Positions 9,613 through 17,487 of a stretch of 64,000 bases of DNA are shown in pieces. A program made the position numbers and the translations under genes. Position 1 is the stretch's first letter, and each line of letters begins with the position of its first letter. The DNA lies in assembly GCF_013377535.1 (NCBI RefSeq), contig NZ_JABCJE010000004.1, forward strand, positions 62,001 to 126,000, written 5' to 3'. The notes under the pieces were generated by a model that was given only the letters and a program-made list of their open reading frames with translations, did no database searches and was not told where the DNA came from. Origin of the DNA: Donghicola mangrovi (GTDB taxonomy: Bacteria > Pseudomonadota > Alphaproteobacteria > Rhodobacterales > Rhodobacteraceae).

Positions 9613-10074
9613 TTATTCCCTGTCGCCAGCGGCAGCCGGTGCAGCGGGGGCGCTGTCGGTTGCGGCCGCGGGCGCGGCGGCATCGGCAGCAGCCTTGGCT
9701 TCGGCTTCCTGACGGGTTTTGGCGGAACGGGCGGTGGCCTCGTGGATTTTGCGGGCGGTTGCCGCGCGATCCTCGTCCATGCCGTTCGCCTTGGCGTCAG
9801 GGTTCCAGTCGGCAAAGCTCTTGGCCGCGTCTTTCACGCTGTCCAGACCGAGGTCCTTGTAATTGGCCGCGTTCTTGAAGCTGTTGGCCGCGTCCTTGAC
9901 CCCTGCCTCATCGGCAGCCTGTTCCATCGCACGGGAAAACTCGCGGGCCATACCTTTGGCCTTGCCCACGAATTGACCGACATTGCGGAACAGGATCGGC
10001 AAATCCTTGGGACCAACGACGATCAACGCCACGATCCCGATCAGCAGCAGCTCGCTCCAGCCAAGGTCAAGCAT
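9613..10074 (-). CDS. tatB: Sec-independent protein translocase TatB
   Basis: A 153-residue protein with a single N-terminal membrane helix beginning MLDLGWSELLLIGIVALIVVGP, whose Glu in the helix and GP hinge are TatB features. An amphipathic helix follows (KDLPILFRNVGQFVGKAKG) and then an Ala/Lys/Glu-rich tail. TatB forms the substrate-binding complex with TatC. It sits 6 bp after tatA. Confidence 0.93.
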   Translation of the reverse strand: MLDLGWSELLLIGIVALIVVGPKDLPILFRNVGQFVGKAKGMAREFSRAMEQAADEAGVKDAANSFKNAANYKDLGLDSVKDAAKSFADWNPDAKANGMDEDRAATARKIHEATARSAKTRQEAEAKAAADAAAPAAATDSAPAAPAAAGDRE

Positions 10075-10080
10075 TTGGGC

Positions 10081-10290
10081 TTAGGCCTTGTCTTTTTCTT
10101 CGGCGGGGGTGACGTCGCGGACCTGACGATCGTTCTCGATCTCGTCGGAACCGTCTTTCACGCCCTTCTTGAAGGCGGTGATGCCCTTGCCGACTTCGCC
10201 CATGAGCGAGCTGATCTTGCCACGGCCGAAAAGCACCAGAACAACGACCGCAATCAGCAGAAGACCAGGAAGCCCGATGTTATTAAGCAT
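10081..10290 (-). CDS. tatA: Sec-independent protein translocase TatA
   Basis: A 69-residue pore-forming Tat component: one membrane helix (about residues 6-20), the conserved [17 protein letters not shown] amphipathic helix and a short charged tail. ATG 10290 was chosen because it puts [11 protein letters not shown] at the N-terminus as in alphaproteobacterial TatA; a longer frame to 10347 adds non-family residues. First gene of tatABC-DUF815. Confidence 0.95.
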   Translation of the reverse strand: MLNNIGLPGLLLIAVVVLVLFGRGKISSLMGEVGKGITAFKKGVKDGSDEIENDRQVRDVTPAEEKDKA

Positions 10291-10471
10291 GTATTCTCTC
10301 CCTTGCAGGGGCCCGATCTGTTGATGTGCCGGGCCTCGCACAAACATCGAGAATATATGTATGGGGTCACGCCAAGGGTTAAAAGCGTGAAACAGACCAA
10401 AACCGCCGATTTTTTTCAGAAGTTTCGTCGCACCCCGAAAATCGGCAACAATTTACTGTGATGTTACAGTC

Positions 10472-11578
10472 CTATTGGCGGCTTGCGGGGTACACAAAAC
10501 AACGGTCGCGGCGCAGCATCAGCCACAGGGGTTTGCCCGGTTTGGGTAGGAAAACACCGGGAACCGTGGCGCGCAGGATCGAGCCGTCATAATCCATGCG
10601 AAACTCGACCAGGCTTTCTTTGCCCATAAAACGGGCACGTTCCACGACGCCGCGGGCGGGGGTGCCGTCCTCGACCGTGGGGTTGGGGCCGCGGCCGCCG
10701 CGATCCAGATCGATGCGGATGTGCTGGGGACGGATCACGATATCCACTTCGGCCCCGTCCGGCACACCCGGCGCCAGAAACTGGCCAAAGGGCGTTTCGG
10801 TCAGGGCGCCCTTAACAGTGCCACGGATCACGTTGATATCGCTAAAGAAAGCGACCGCCTTCTTGTCCACGGGATTGTTGTATATGTTATAGGGCGCGCC
10901 CTGCTGCACGATCCGCCCGTCCCGCATCAAGGCGATCTCGTCGGCCATGCGCATGGCTTCTTCGGGCTCGTGGGTCACCAGGAGAACGGCGGTATCCTCG
11001 TCTTTCAGAACAGCCAGCGTTTCGTCGCGGATGTCATCGCGCAGACGGTTATCAAGACCCGAAAACGGCTCGTCCATCAGCATGATGCGCGGACGGGGGG
11101 CCAAGGCGCGGGCCAGCGCCACACGCTGCTGTTCGCCGCCTGACAGCTCGTGCGGATAGGCGTCGATGTAGCGGGCCATCGCGACCTTTTCGAGCAGTTC
11201 CTCGACGCGGGCGCGCTTGGCGTCTTTGTCGCCCTTCAGGCCAAAGGCCACGTTTTCGGCCACGCTCAGGTGCGGAAACAGGGCAAAGTCCTGAAACATC
11301 AGGCCAATGGAGCGGCGCTCTGGCGGCACGCGAAACACCGTGTCGCAGATCAGGTTGCCATCCACATAGATTTCGCCGCTGTCCTGCATCTCTACCCCTG
11401 CGATCATGCGCAGGGTCGTGGATTTCCCGCAGCCCGAAGGCCCAAGCAGACAGGTCACCTGCCCCGGCATCACCCGAAGCGACACGCCTTTGACCACCTG
11501 ACGCCCTTCGAAACTGCGGATCAGGTTGCGGATTTCCAGGCGCGGGATCGGGGCAGTACTGGTCAATGCGGGCCTCAT
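10472..11578 (-). CDS. ABC transporter ATP-binding protein (FbpC/PotA type)
   Basis: A 368-residue ATPase with Walker A GPSGCGKST (about residue 46), Q-loop MFQDFALFPH, signature LSGGEQQR, Walker B RIMLMDEP and a C-terminal TOBE-like domain, the architecture of importers for ferric iron, polyamines or similar solutes. No permease or binding-protein gene is adjacent, so it either serves a transporter encoded elsewhere or is an orphan. The VFRVPPERRSIGLMFQD segment resembles FbpC-type ATPases, which makes iron the first guess, but the substrate is inference. Confidence 0.85.
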   Translation of the reverse strand: MRPALTSTAPIPRLEIRNLIRSFEGRQVVKGVSLRVMPGQVTCLLGPSGCGKSTTLRMIAGVEMQDSGEIYVDGNLICDTVFRVPPERRSIGLMFQDFALFPHLSVAENVAFGLKGDKDAKRARVEELLEKVAMARYIDAYPHELSGGEQQRVALARALAPRPRIMLMDEPFSGLDNRLRDDIRDETLAVLKDEDTAVLLVTHEPEEAMRMADEIALMRDGRIVQQGAPYNIYNNPVDKKAVAFFSDINVIRGTVKGALTETPFGQFLAPGVPDGAEVDIVIRPQHIRIDLDRGGRGPNPTVEDGTPARGVVERARFMGKESLVEFRMDYDGSILRATVPGVFLPKPGKPLWLMLRRDRCFVYPASRQ

Positions 11579-11649
11579 CGGTTTCCGACAATTTCTGTCG
11601 GGTCATGGGCTGATAGCAAGCCCTTCCCCGCCCTGCAAGTAAAGCGACG

Positions 11650-11677
11650 AAAACGGCCGCACCGAAGGGGTGCGGCC
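11650..11677 (-). terminator. Terminator after the SDR gene
   Basis: On the minus strand a 9-bp stem, GGCCGCACC with GGTGCGGCC (11655-11677), is followed by GTTTTCG. It lies 22 bp after the stop codon of the SDR gene. Confidence 0.7.
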
Positions 11678-11698
11678 AATCAGGGCAGGTTTGCCGGA

Positions 11699-12478
11699 TT
11701 ACATCGTGGTGTTGGTCGCGCCGCCATCCAGCAGGATGTTCTGGCCCACCATGAACTTGGCGTACTGCGAACACATGAACGCGCAAGTCGCGCCGAAATC
11801 ACGGGCGTCGCCATAGGTGCCGGTCGGAATGCCCGCCAGACGGCGCGAGCGCGCCTCTTCGACGGTGATGCCTTCGGTCTTGGCGGTGTTTCCATCCAGC
11901 GAGATCATGCGATCGGTTGCGTGAATGCCCGGCAGCAGGTTGTTCATGATCACACCCTTGGGCGCCACCTGACGCGAGGTGCCGCCCACATAGCCGGTCA
12001 GACCTGCACGGGCCGAGTTCGACAGACCCAAAGCCGCAATCGGCGATTTGACCGACACGCTGGTGATGTTGACCACACGGCCCCAGCCGCGCTCTTCCAT
12101 GCCGGGGACCAAGGCTTTGATCAGGGCGATGGGGGCCAGCATGTTGGCATCGAGCGCCTTGATGAAATCCTCGCGGTCCCAGTCTTTCCAGCTGCCGGGG
12201 GGCGGGCCGCCTGCGTTGTTGACCAGAATGTCCACCTGACCGGCCACTTCCAGAACCTGAGCGCGGCCCTCTTCGGTGGTGATGTCACAGGCGACGGTTT
12301 CCACGGTCACGCCATAGGTTTCACGGATTTCGGCGGCGGTGGCTTCCAGCGCCTCGGACCCGCGAGCGTTCAGCACCAAATTTACGCCTGCCTCTGCCAG
12401 CGCCTCGGCGCAGCCACGGCCCAAGCCCTTAGACGAGGCGCACACCAGCGCCCGCTTTCCTGCGATACCCAGATCCAT
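11699..12478 (-). CDS. SDR family protein lacking the catalytic Tyr-Lys pair
   Basis: A 259-residue Rossmann protein with the nucleotide motif CASSKGLGRG (near residue 14), an intact NNAGGPPPG segment and NITSVSVKSP, which carries the catalytic serine region. Where SDRs have YxxxK this protein reads LGLSNSARAGLTG, so both the Tyr and the Lys are missing. This substitution is characteristic of a known FabG-like subfamily of uncertain chemistry. The C-terminus (GQNILLDGGATNTTM) is normal. ATG 12478 gives the canonical start. The substrate is unknown. Confidence 0.82.
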   Translation of the reverse strand: MDLGIAGKRALVCASSKGLGRGCAEALAEAGVNLVLNARGSEALEATAAEIRETYGVTVETVACDITTEEGRAQVLEVAGQVDILVNNAGGPPPGSWKDWDREDFIKALDANMLAPIALIKALVPGMEERGWGRVVNITSVSVKSPIAALGLSNSARAGLTGYVGGTSRQVAPKGVIMNNLLPGIHATDRMISLDGNTAKTEGITVEEARSRRLAGIPTGTYGDARDFGATCAFMCSQYAKFMVGQNILLDGGATNTTM

Positions 12479-12503
12479 AAATTCTCTCCCCTTGAGCTTA
12501 TTT

Positions 12504-12519
12504 GACCGGACTTTCGGTC
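12504..12519. promoter_or_regulatory. Candidate operator upstream of the SDR gene
   Basis: An inverted repeat, GACCG and CGGTC separated by 6 bp (GACCGGACTTTCGGTC), lies 26 bp upstream of the SDR start in the region divergent from the Hint gene. Size and symmetry are like TetR-family operators. No regulator gene is adjacent. Confidence 0.35.
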
Positions 12520-12627
12520 GTTTATTAACGAACGGGGCTGAAACTGTCCGCTTCCATCCTAAAGCTGACCTAGATTCGCCCTCATTCCTTGAATAAGTAA
12601 TCACAAGAACGACAAAGGAAACCACCC

Positions 12628-13644
12628 ATGGGCAATACGCCCCGCGCCACGTCCCTGCCCCCGCAGAGTTTGCCCGTCTTCCGGAGCGAACAGTTCCTCG
12701 TGGTGTCCGGTGCGAACATGGGCGACACGCTGTCCTTTGCCGATGATCTGACGCTGGACGATGTATATTGCCTTGAAAAAGGGGCGCCGCAGCGTCTGTC
12801 GATCCTGCCGCAGGAACGCGCCCGCGCCACCATCGCCCCGGATACCGAGGTCGGGACCGCCGGAAATCTGACGGTTCTGGACAGCTGCATCACCCTGATG
12901 TCCCCCCGTGGCGACACGACCGAGGCGTTGATTCTGGTGGAACTGGACCCCGACTCGGACGTGCAAGAGGTGTACCTGTTGCCGCTGGCGCGACTGGTTC
13001 CGGGGGATGATTACACGCTGGTTGGTATCTCCAAGGACGATGCTGCCCAAAAACTGGCCCAAGTGGCCTGTGTGGCGTTTTCGCGCGGCACCCATATCAC
13101 CTTGGCATCGGGCAAGCAGGCCCCGATCGAAACCCTGAAGGTCGGCGACCGCGTTCTGACACGCGACAGCGGCATCCAGCAGATCCGCTGGATCGGCCAG
13201 ACCACTGTGCGCGCAGCGGGGGCCTTTGCGCCCATCGTGATCACCGCGGGCACCCTGAACAACGAACACGACCTGATCGTCAGCCCTGAACACCGGCTCT
13301 TTATCTATCAGCGGCAAGACCGTCTTGGGACCGGCCGCTCCGAAGTGCTGATCAAGGCGCGGCATCTGGTGAACGGCGACACCATCCATTGGCGCGAGGG
13401 CGGCTTTGTGGATTATTTCCAGCTGCTCTTTGACGAACACCAGATCATCTATGCCGAAGGCATCGCCGCCGAGACCCTGCTTTTGGATCTGCGGACCGAG
13501 GCCGCCCTGCCCGAGGACATCATCCAGAGCGTGGGCGACGCCGCGACCAATGCGGCCAGCGCCACCCAGTCGATGGAAGTCCCCGAAAGCGTCCTGCGCA
13601 ACCCCGACATCCTGAAACTGATCCGCAGCGCTTCATCGGGCTAG
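12628..13644 (+). CDS. Hint domain-containing protein
   Basis: A 338-residue protein. Residues about 150-285 form a Hint (hedgehog/intein) domain: the first splice block CVAFSRGTHITLASGKQAPI begins with the nucleophile-type Cys, then IETLKVGDRVLTRDSGIQQIRWIG, and the later SPEHRLFI block. Such Hint_2 proteins are abundant in Rhodobacterales and usually stand alone or at the end of secreted proteins; autocleavage is plausible because the Cys and the block-B-like His-Arg are present. The N-terminal 145 residues and the Ala/Ser-rich C-terminus match no family I recognise. A clear ribosome site AAAGGAAA precedes the ATG. Confidence 0.85.
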   Translation: MGNTPRATSLPPQSLPVFRSEQFLVVSGANMGDTLSFADDLTLDDVYCLEKGAPQRLSILPQERARATIAPDTEVGTAGNLTVLDSCITLMSPRGDTTEALILVELDPDSDVQEVYLLPLARLVPGDDYTLVGISKDDAAQKLAQVACVAFSRGTHITLASGKQAPIETLKVGDRVLTRDSGIQQIRWIGQTTVRAAGAFAPIVITAGTLNNEHDLIVSPEHRLFIYQRQDRLGTGRSEVLIKARHLVNGDTIHWREGGFVDYFQLLFDEHQIIYAEGIAAETLLLDLRTEAALPEDIIQSVGDAATNAASATQSMEVPESVLRNPDILKLIRSASSG

Positions 13645-13695
13645 GATATCCAAGGCAGGCTTGCCGAAACCACGGCGGCGCTGTATGCGCAGGCC

Positions 13696-15303
13696 ATGCT
13701 GGATACATCATCGAACCGCCCCGCCCTGCCCCCTGAAATTGCCCGCCGCCGGACCTTTGCGATCATCTCGCACCCCGACGCCGGCAAGACGACTCTGACG
13801 GAAAAATTCCTGCTGTACGGCGGTGCGATCCAGATGGCCGGTCAGGTCCGCGCCAAGGGCGAAGCGCGCCGCACCCGTTCCGACTTTATGAAGATGGAAC
13901 AGGATCGCGGGATCTCGGTCAGCGCATCGGCGATGTCGTTCGATTTCAAGACCTTCCGCTTCAATCTGGTGGATACTCCCGGTCACTCGGACTTCTCCGA
14001 GGACACCTATCGCACCCTGACAGCCGTGGACGCGGCCGTGATGGTGATCGACGGAGCCAAGGGTGTGGAAAGCCAGACCCAGAAGCTGTTCGAAGTGTGC
14101 CGCCTGCGCGACCTGCCCATCCTGACCTTCTGTAACAAGATGGACCGGGAAAGCCGCGACACCTTTGAAATCATTGACGAGATTCAGGAAAACCTTGCCA
14201 TCGACGTGACGCCTGCCAGCTGGCCGATCGGGATGGGTCGGGATTTTCTGGGCTGCTATGACATGCTGAACGACCGTCTGGAACTGATGGACCGCGCCGA
14301 CCGGAACAAGGTCGCCGAGTCGATCAACATTCAGGGGCTGGACGATCCGCTGCTGGACCAGCACATCCCCGCCGCGCTGCTAGAGAAGCTGCGCGAAGAG
14401 GTCGAGATGGCCCGTGAACTGCTGCCTGCCTTGGACCCCCAAGCGGTGCTCGAGGGGCACATGACCCCGATCTGGTTCGGCTCGGCGATCAACAGCTTTG
14501 GCGTCAAGGAACTGATGGACGGGATCGGCACCTACGGCCCCGAGCCCCAGCCCCAGTCCGCCGAACCCCGCCAGATCGGCCCCGACGAGGACAAAGTCGC
14601 CGGTTTCGTGTTCAAGGTGCAGGCCAACATGGACCCCAAGCACCGCGACCGCGTGGCGTTCATCCGCTTGGCCTCCGGGCACTTCAAGCGCGGGATGAAA
14701 CTGACCCACGTGCGTTCGAAAAAGCCGATGGCGATCTCGAACCCTGTGCTGTTTCTGGCCGCTGACCGCGAACTGGCCGAAGAGGCTTGGGCCGGCGATA
14801 TCATCGGTATTCCGAACCACGGCCAGCTGCGCATCGGCGACACCCTGACCGAGGGCGAAGCCCTGCGCGTGACCGGCATCCCCAGCTTTGCGCCGGAACT
14901 TCTGCAAGGTGTCCGCGCGGGCGACCCGATGAAGGCCAAGCACCTGGAAAAGGCGCTGATGCAGTTCGCCGAAGAAGGCGCGGCCAAGGTGTTCAAGCCG
15001 AACATCGGCTCGGGCTTTATCGTCGGCGTTGTGGGCGCCCTGCAGTTCGAGGTTCTGGCCAGCCGGATCGAGCTGGAATACGGCCTGCCCGTGCGTTTCG
15101 AGGCCAGCCAGTTCACCAGCGCCCGCTGGGTTGCCGGTGAGAAGGCCGATGTCGAAAAGTTTGTGAACGTGAACAAGCAGCACATCGCGTACGACCACGA
15201 TGGGGACGTTGTGTACCTGACCCGTATGCAGTGGGACATCGACCGCGTGGTCCGCGACCACCCCGAGCTGAAGCTGACCGCCACCAAGGAAATGATGGTC
15301 TGA
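13696..15303 (+). CDS. prfC: Peptide chain release factor 3
   Basis: RF3 is a GTPase that recycles RF1 and RF2 after termination. The 535-residue protein has the G1 loop ISHPDAGKTTLTEK (near residue 25), MEQDRGISVSASAMSF (switch region), the G3 motif VDTPGHSDF and the G4 motif NKMD, followed by domain II and the RF3-specific C-terminal domain (YGLPVRFEASQFTSARWV). Length is normal for the family. It is separated from the Hint gene by 51 bp and followed by a terminator. Confidence 0.97.
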   Translation: MLDTSSNRPALPPEIARRRTFAIISHPDAGKTTLTEKFLLYGGAIQMAGQVRAKGEARRTRSDFMKMEQDRGISVSASAMSFDFKTFRFNLVDTPGHSDFSEDTYRTLTAVDAAVMVIDGAKGVESQTQKLFEVCRLRDLPILTFCNKMDRESRDTFEIIDEIQENLAIDVTPASWPIGMGRDFLGCYDMLNDRLELMDRADRNKVAESINIQGLDDPLLDQHIPAALLEKLREEVEMARELLPALDPQAVLEGHMTPIWFGSAINSFGVKELMDGIGTYGPEPQPQSAEPRQIGPDEDKVAGFVFKVQANMDPKHRDRVAFIRLASGHFKRGMKLTHVRSKKPMAISNPVLFLAADRELAEEAWAGDIIGIPNHGQLRIGDTLTEGEALRVTGIPSFAPELLQGVRAGDPMKAKHLEKALMQFAEEGAAKVFKPNIGSGFIVGVVGALQFEVLASRIELEYGLPVRFEASQFTSARWVAGEKADVEKFVNVNKQHIAYDHDGDVVYLTRMQWDIDRVVRDHPELKLTATKEMMV

Positions 15304-15330
15304 TGTCGCGGCGCCTTGCGGCGCCACGAT

Positions 15331-15362
15331 GCCTTCGGCGAGGGTATTTGGACCAAGATGAA
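15331..15362. repeat. Rhodobacterales-type intergenic element
   Basis: The stretch GCCTTCGGCGAGGGTATTTGGACCAAGATGAAGC (about 15331-15364) resembles short dispersed elements, with a core like GAGTATTT-GGACCAAGA-GAAG, that I recall in intergenic regions of many Rhodobacteraceae. Only one copy lies in this window, so repetitiveness cannot be shown here. Confidence 0.4.
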
Positions 15363-15395
15363 GCCCGCATCCGAGTTCTTCGGGGCGGGCTTTTT
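15361..15395 (+). terminator. Terminator after prfC
   Basis: Stem AAGCCCGC (15361-15368) and GCGGGCTT (15385-15392) ending in five T residues, 58 bp after the prfC stop codon. Confidence 0.8.
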
Positions 15396-15482
15396 GCTGG
15401 CTTTCCGGCACTTGCGCGGTGCGCGGGGCGGCTTTAGGGTTTCGGGATTGTTTTGTTACTTTGAATACGGGTTCGTCGCTTC

Positions 15483-16664
15483 ATGCAAACCATCACCATC
15501 CAGCGTAGGGCGTCCGTGCCGGACGAGCTGCGGGTCGCGCGCTGTCTGAGTGCGCCGCACCGTGGGCCAAGGCTGCTGTTTTTCAGCGGCGGCAGTGCGC
15601 TGAACGGGATTTCGCGGCAGCTGAAGCGCTATACCCACAACTCGGCGCATCTGATCACGCCATTTGACAGCGGCGGCAGTTCCGAGGTGTTGCGCAAGGC
15701 CTTTGGCATGCCTGCGGTGGGGGATTTGCGGAGCAGGCTCATGGCCTTGGCCGAGGAGACCGATCTGGGGCAGCCCGATATCGTGCGCCTGTTCTCGCAC
15801 CGCTTCGGGCTGGAGGGGTGCCCTGACGCGCTGGAATGCGAGGTCGAGCAAGTGCTTTCGGGCGAGCATCCCTTGGTGCGGGCGGTGCCCCAGCCCATGC
15901 GGATGTTGGTGGTGTCCCATTTGCAGACCTTTGCGCAGAATGCGCCGGTGGATTTCGACTATGCCAAGGGCAGTGTCGGCAATCTGGTGCTGGCGGGGGG
16001 CTATCTGGGGAACGAGCGTCTGCTGGAGCCCGTGCTGTTCATGATGTCCAAGATGATGGACGTGTTGGGCACCGTACGATCTGTGGTCGATGTGAACCTG
16101 CATATCGGCGCGGAATACGAGGACGGCAGTGTCGTGATCGGCCAAAAGGAGATCACCGGCAAAGAGGTTCCTGCCCCCAAGGCCCGCATTCGCCGTCTGT
16201 TTCTGGCGGACGACACGGGCGAGGTTCCCCCCGAAGAGGTGGTTTTGCCCCTGCGCAACCAGCGCCTGATCCGCAAGGCCGATCTGATCTGCTATCCGCC
16301 CGGTAGCCTCTATTCCAGTGTGGCGGCGAACCTGCTGCCCGCGCGGGTGGGCCAAGAGATTGCCGAAACCAACGTGCCCAAGATTTATGTCCCGAGTCTG
16401 GGGAATGACCCCGAATGCCACGGCATGACCCTGAGCGATCAGGTCGGCGCGCTGATCAAGGTGTTGCGTGCAGATGCGGGCCATGAGGTGCCCGCCAAGG
16501 CGCTGATGACCCATGTGATCTGCGATGTTTCGGTGCCTGTCAGCGATTGTGCGGCGGTTACCTTGGACTACGGGATTCCTTGTGTGCGGTTGCCCTTGGC
16601 CGAGGGCAGCGGGCAGCTTTATGACGAGAAGGCATTCTGCGAAATGCTGGTGTCTCTGGTCTGA
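15483..16664 (+). CDS. CofD/YvcK-like protein (2-phospho-L-lactate transferase fold)
   Basis: A 393-residue protein of the CofD/YvcK superfamily. The glycine-rich LLFFSGGSALNGISRQL near residue 33 is the nucleotide-binding loop, followed by ITPFDSGGSSEVLRKAFGMPAVGDLRSRL, the strongest family signature, and YDYAKGSVGNLVLAGGYL-like residues (DFDYAKGSVGNLVLAGG). CofD transfers phospholactate in F420 synthesis; YvcK proteins bind UDP-sugars and control wall metabolism. No other F420 gene is present here, so a YvcK-like or unknown role is more likely. It heads a cluster with an unknown gene and a glycosyltransferase. Confidence 0.82.
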   Translation: MQTITIQRRASVPDELRVARCLSAPHRGPRLLFFSGGSALNGISRQLKRYTHNSAHLITPFDSGGSSEVLRKAFGMPAVGDLRSRLMALAEETDLGQPDIVRLFSHRFGLEGCPDALECEVEQVLSGEHPLVRAVPQPMRMLVVSHLQTFAQNAPVDFDYAKGSVGNLVLAGGYLGNERLLEPVLFMMSKMMDVLGTVRSVVDVNLHIGAEYEDGSVVIGQKEITGKEVPAPKARIRRLFLADDTGEVPPEEVVLPLRNQRLIRKADLICYPPGSLYSSVAANLLPARVGQEIAETNVPKIYVPSLGNDPECHGMTLSDQVGALIKVLRADAGHEVPAKALMTHVICDVSVPVSDCAAVTLDYGIPCVRLPLAEGSGQLYDEKAFCEMLVSLV

Positions 16665-16734
16665 GGGCGGGAAAATCGGCCCCCACTGCAAACGAGGGCT
16701 TGCGCCGCCTTGCGGCCCGCAGCACGATGCGGAC

Positions 16735-17487
16735 ATGGTCAAACAGCTTACATATCCTGATGGTTTCGAAGGGGTTAACGCCCGCTGGGAAGAGCGCCGC
16801 GATCCCCTGACCGCGCGCGAGGGCGAAGGCCTGCCGCCGCTGGACTGCGATCTGGCGGACTTGGCCGCGCGGCGGATGCCCGATCCGGCCGCGCCCTTGG
16901 TCAAGCCTGCCTCCAGCTTCGGGTTCAAGGCCCATGCGCTGGCGGTCGAACTGGCGGGGGCCTCGAAACTGGCGCATCTGAACGCCCTGCTTATCGCCCA
17001 TTTGCGGCGGCGCAGTTGGCCGGACCATGCGCCGGCCCTCTTCTGCCGGATTTGGGCAGAGCACGCGGATCACCTGATCGCCGAGTTGAATGCCCGCTGG
17101 CTGGTATCCTCGCTCCAGACCTTTGCCGATCATGGCCAGACCGAGGCGCAGCGGCGCACGGGCGCGACCCTTGGCCTGCTGTTTTCGATGATGAAGCTAT
17201 ATGAATTCGAGCGCACCTTTGGCGGCACAGACCCCGCCGAGCCCTACCGCATGGGCAAACGGGCCAAGGTGCCCCTGCCGATGGAAATGGACGATTTCTC
17301 GCTCAAATCCGGGGGGCTGGATTTCAACATGCTGGCGCCGCTCTGGCGCGATGCGGGGGCCGATCCGGTGACCGCGCCGTTGGCCTGCCATCTGCTGGAG
17401 ATGCTGAACGGAGACAATGGCACCGTCTTCCGCCGCATCCAGACGATGCGCGAACGCATTGCCCGCCGAGAGGAGCGCGGAACATGA
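16735..17487 (+). CDS. Hypothetical protein, clustered with a glycosyltransferase
   Basis: I do not recognise this 250-residue soluble protein. It appears mostly helical, with no signal peptide, no membrane helix and no recognisable nucleotide motif. Striking conserved-looking segments are ALFCRIWAEHADHLIAEL (near residue 100), WLVSSLQTFADHGQTEAQ and LYEFERTFGG, with several Trp and His residues. ATG 16735 is the first start in frame after the CofD-like gene (70 bp gap). The stop overlaps the glycosyltransferase start by ATGA, which implies co-translation and a linked role. Confidence 0.7.
   Translation: MVKQLTYPDGFEGVNARWEERRDPLTAREGEGLPPLDCDLADLAARRMPDPAAPLVKPASSFGFKAHALAVELAGASKLAHLNALLIAHLRRRSWPDHAPALFCRIWAEHADHLIAELNARWLVSSLQTFADHGQTEAQRRTGATLGLLFSMMKLYEFERTFGGTDPAEPYRMGKRAKVPLPMEMDDFSLKSGGLDFNMLAPLWRDAGADPVTAPLACHLLEMLNGDNGTVFRRIQTMRERIARREERGT

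Noticed and set aside
10370-10470. A/T-richer tract upstream of tatA considered as foreign DNA
   Set aside because: Too short; it is more simply the tatA promoter region plus the 3' side of the ABC gene. No good promoter spacing could be fixed.
15483-16664. CofD-like gene as evidence of an F420 pathway
   Set aside because: No cofC, fbiB or F420-dependent enzyme is recognisable in the window, and the fold is shared with YvcK proteins.
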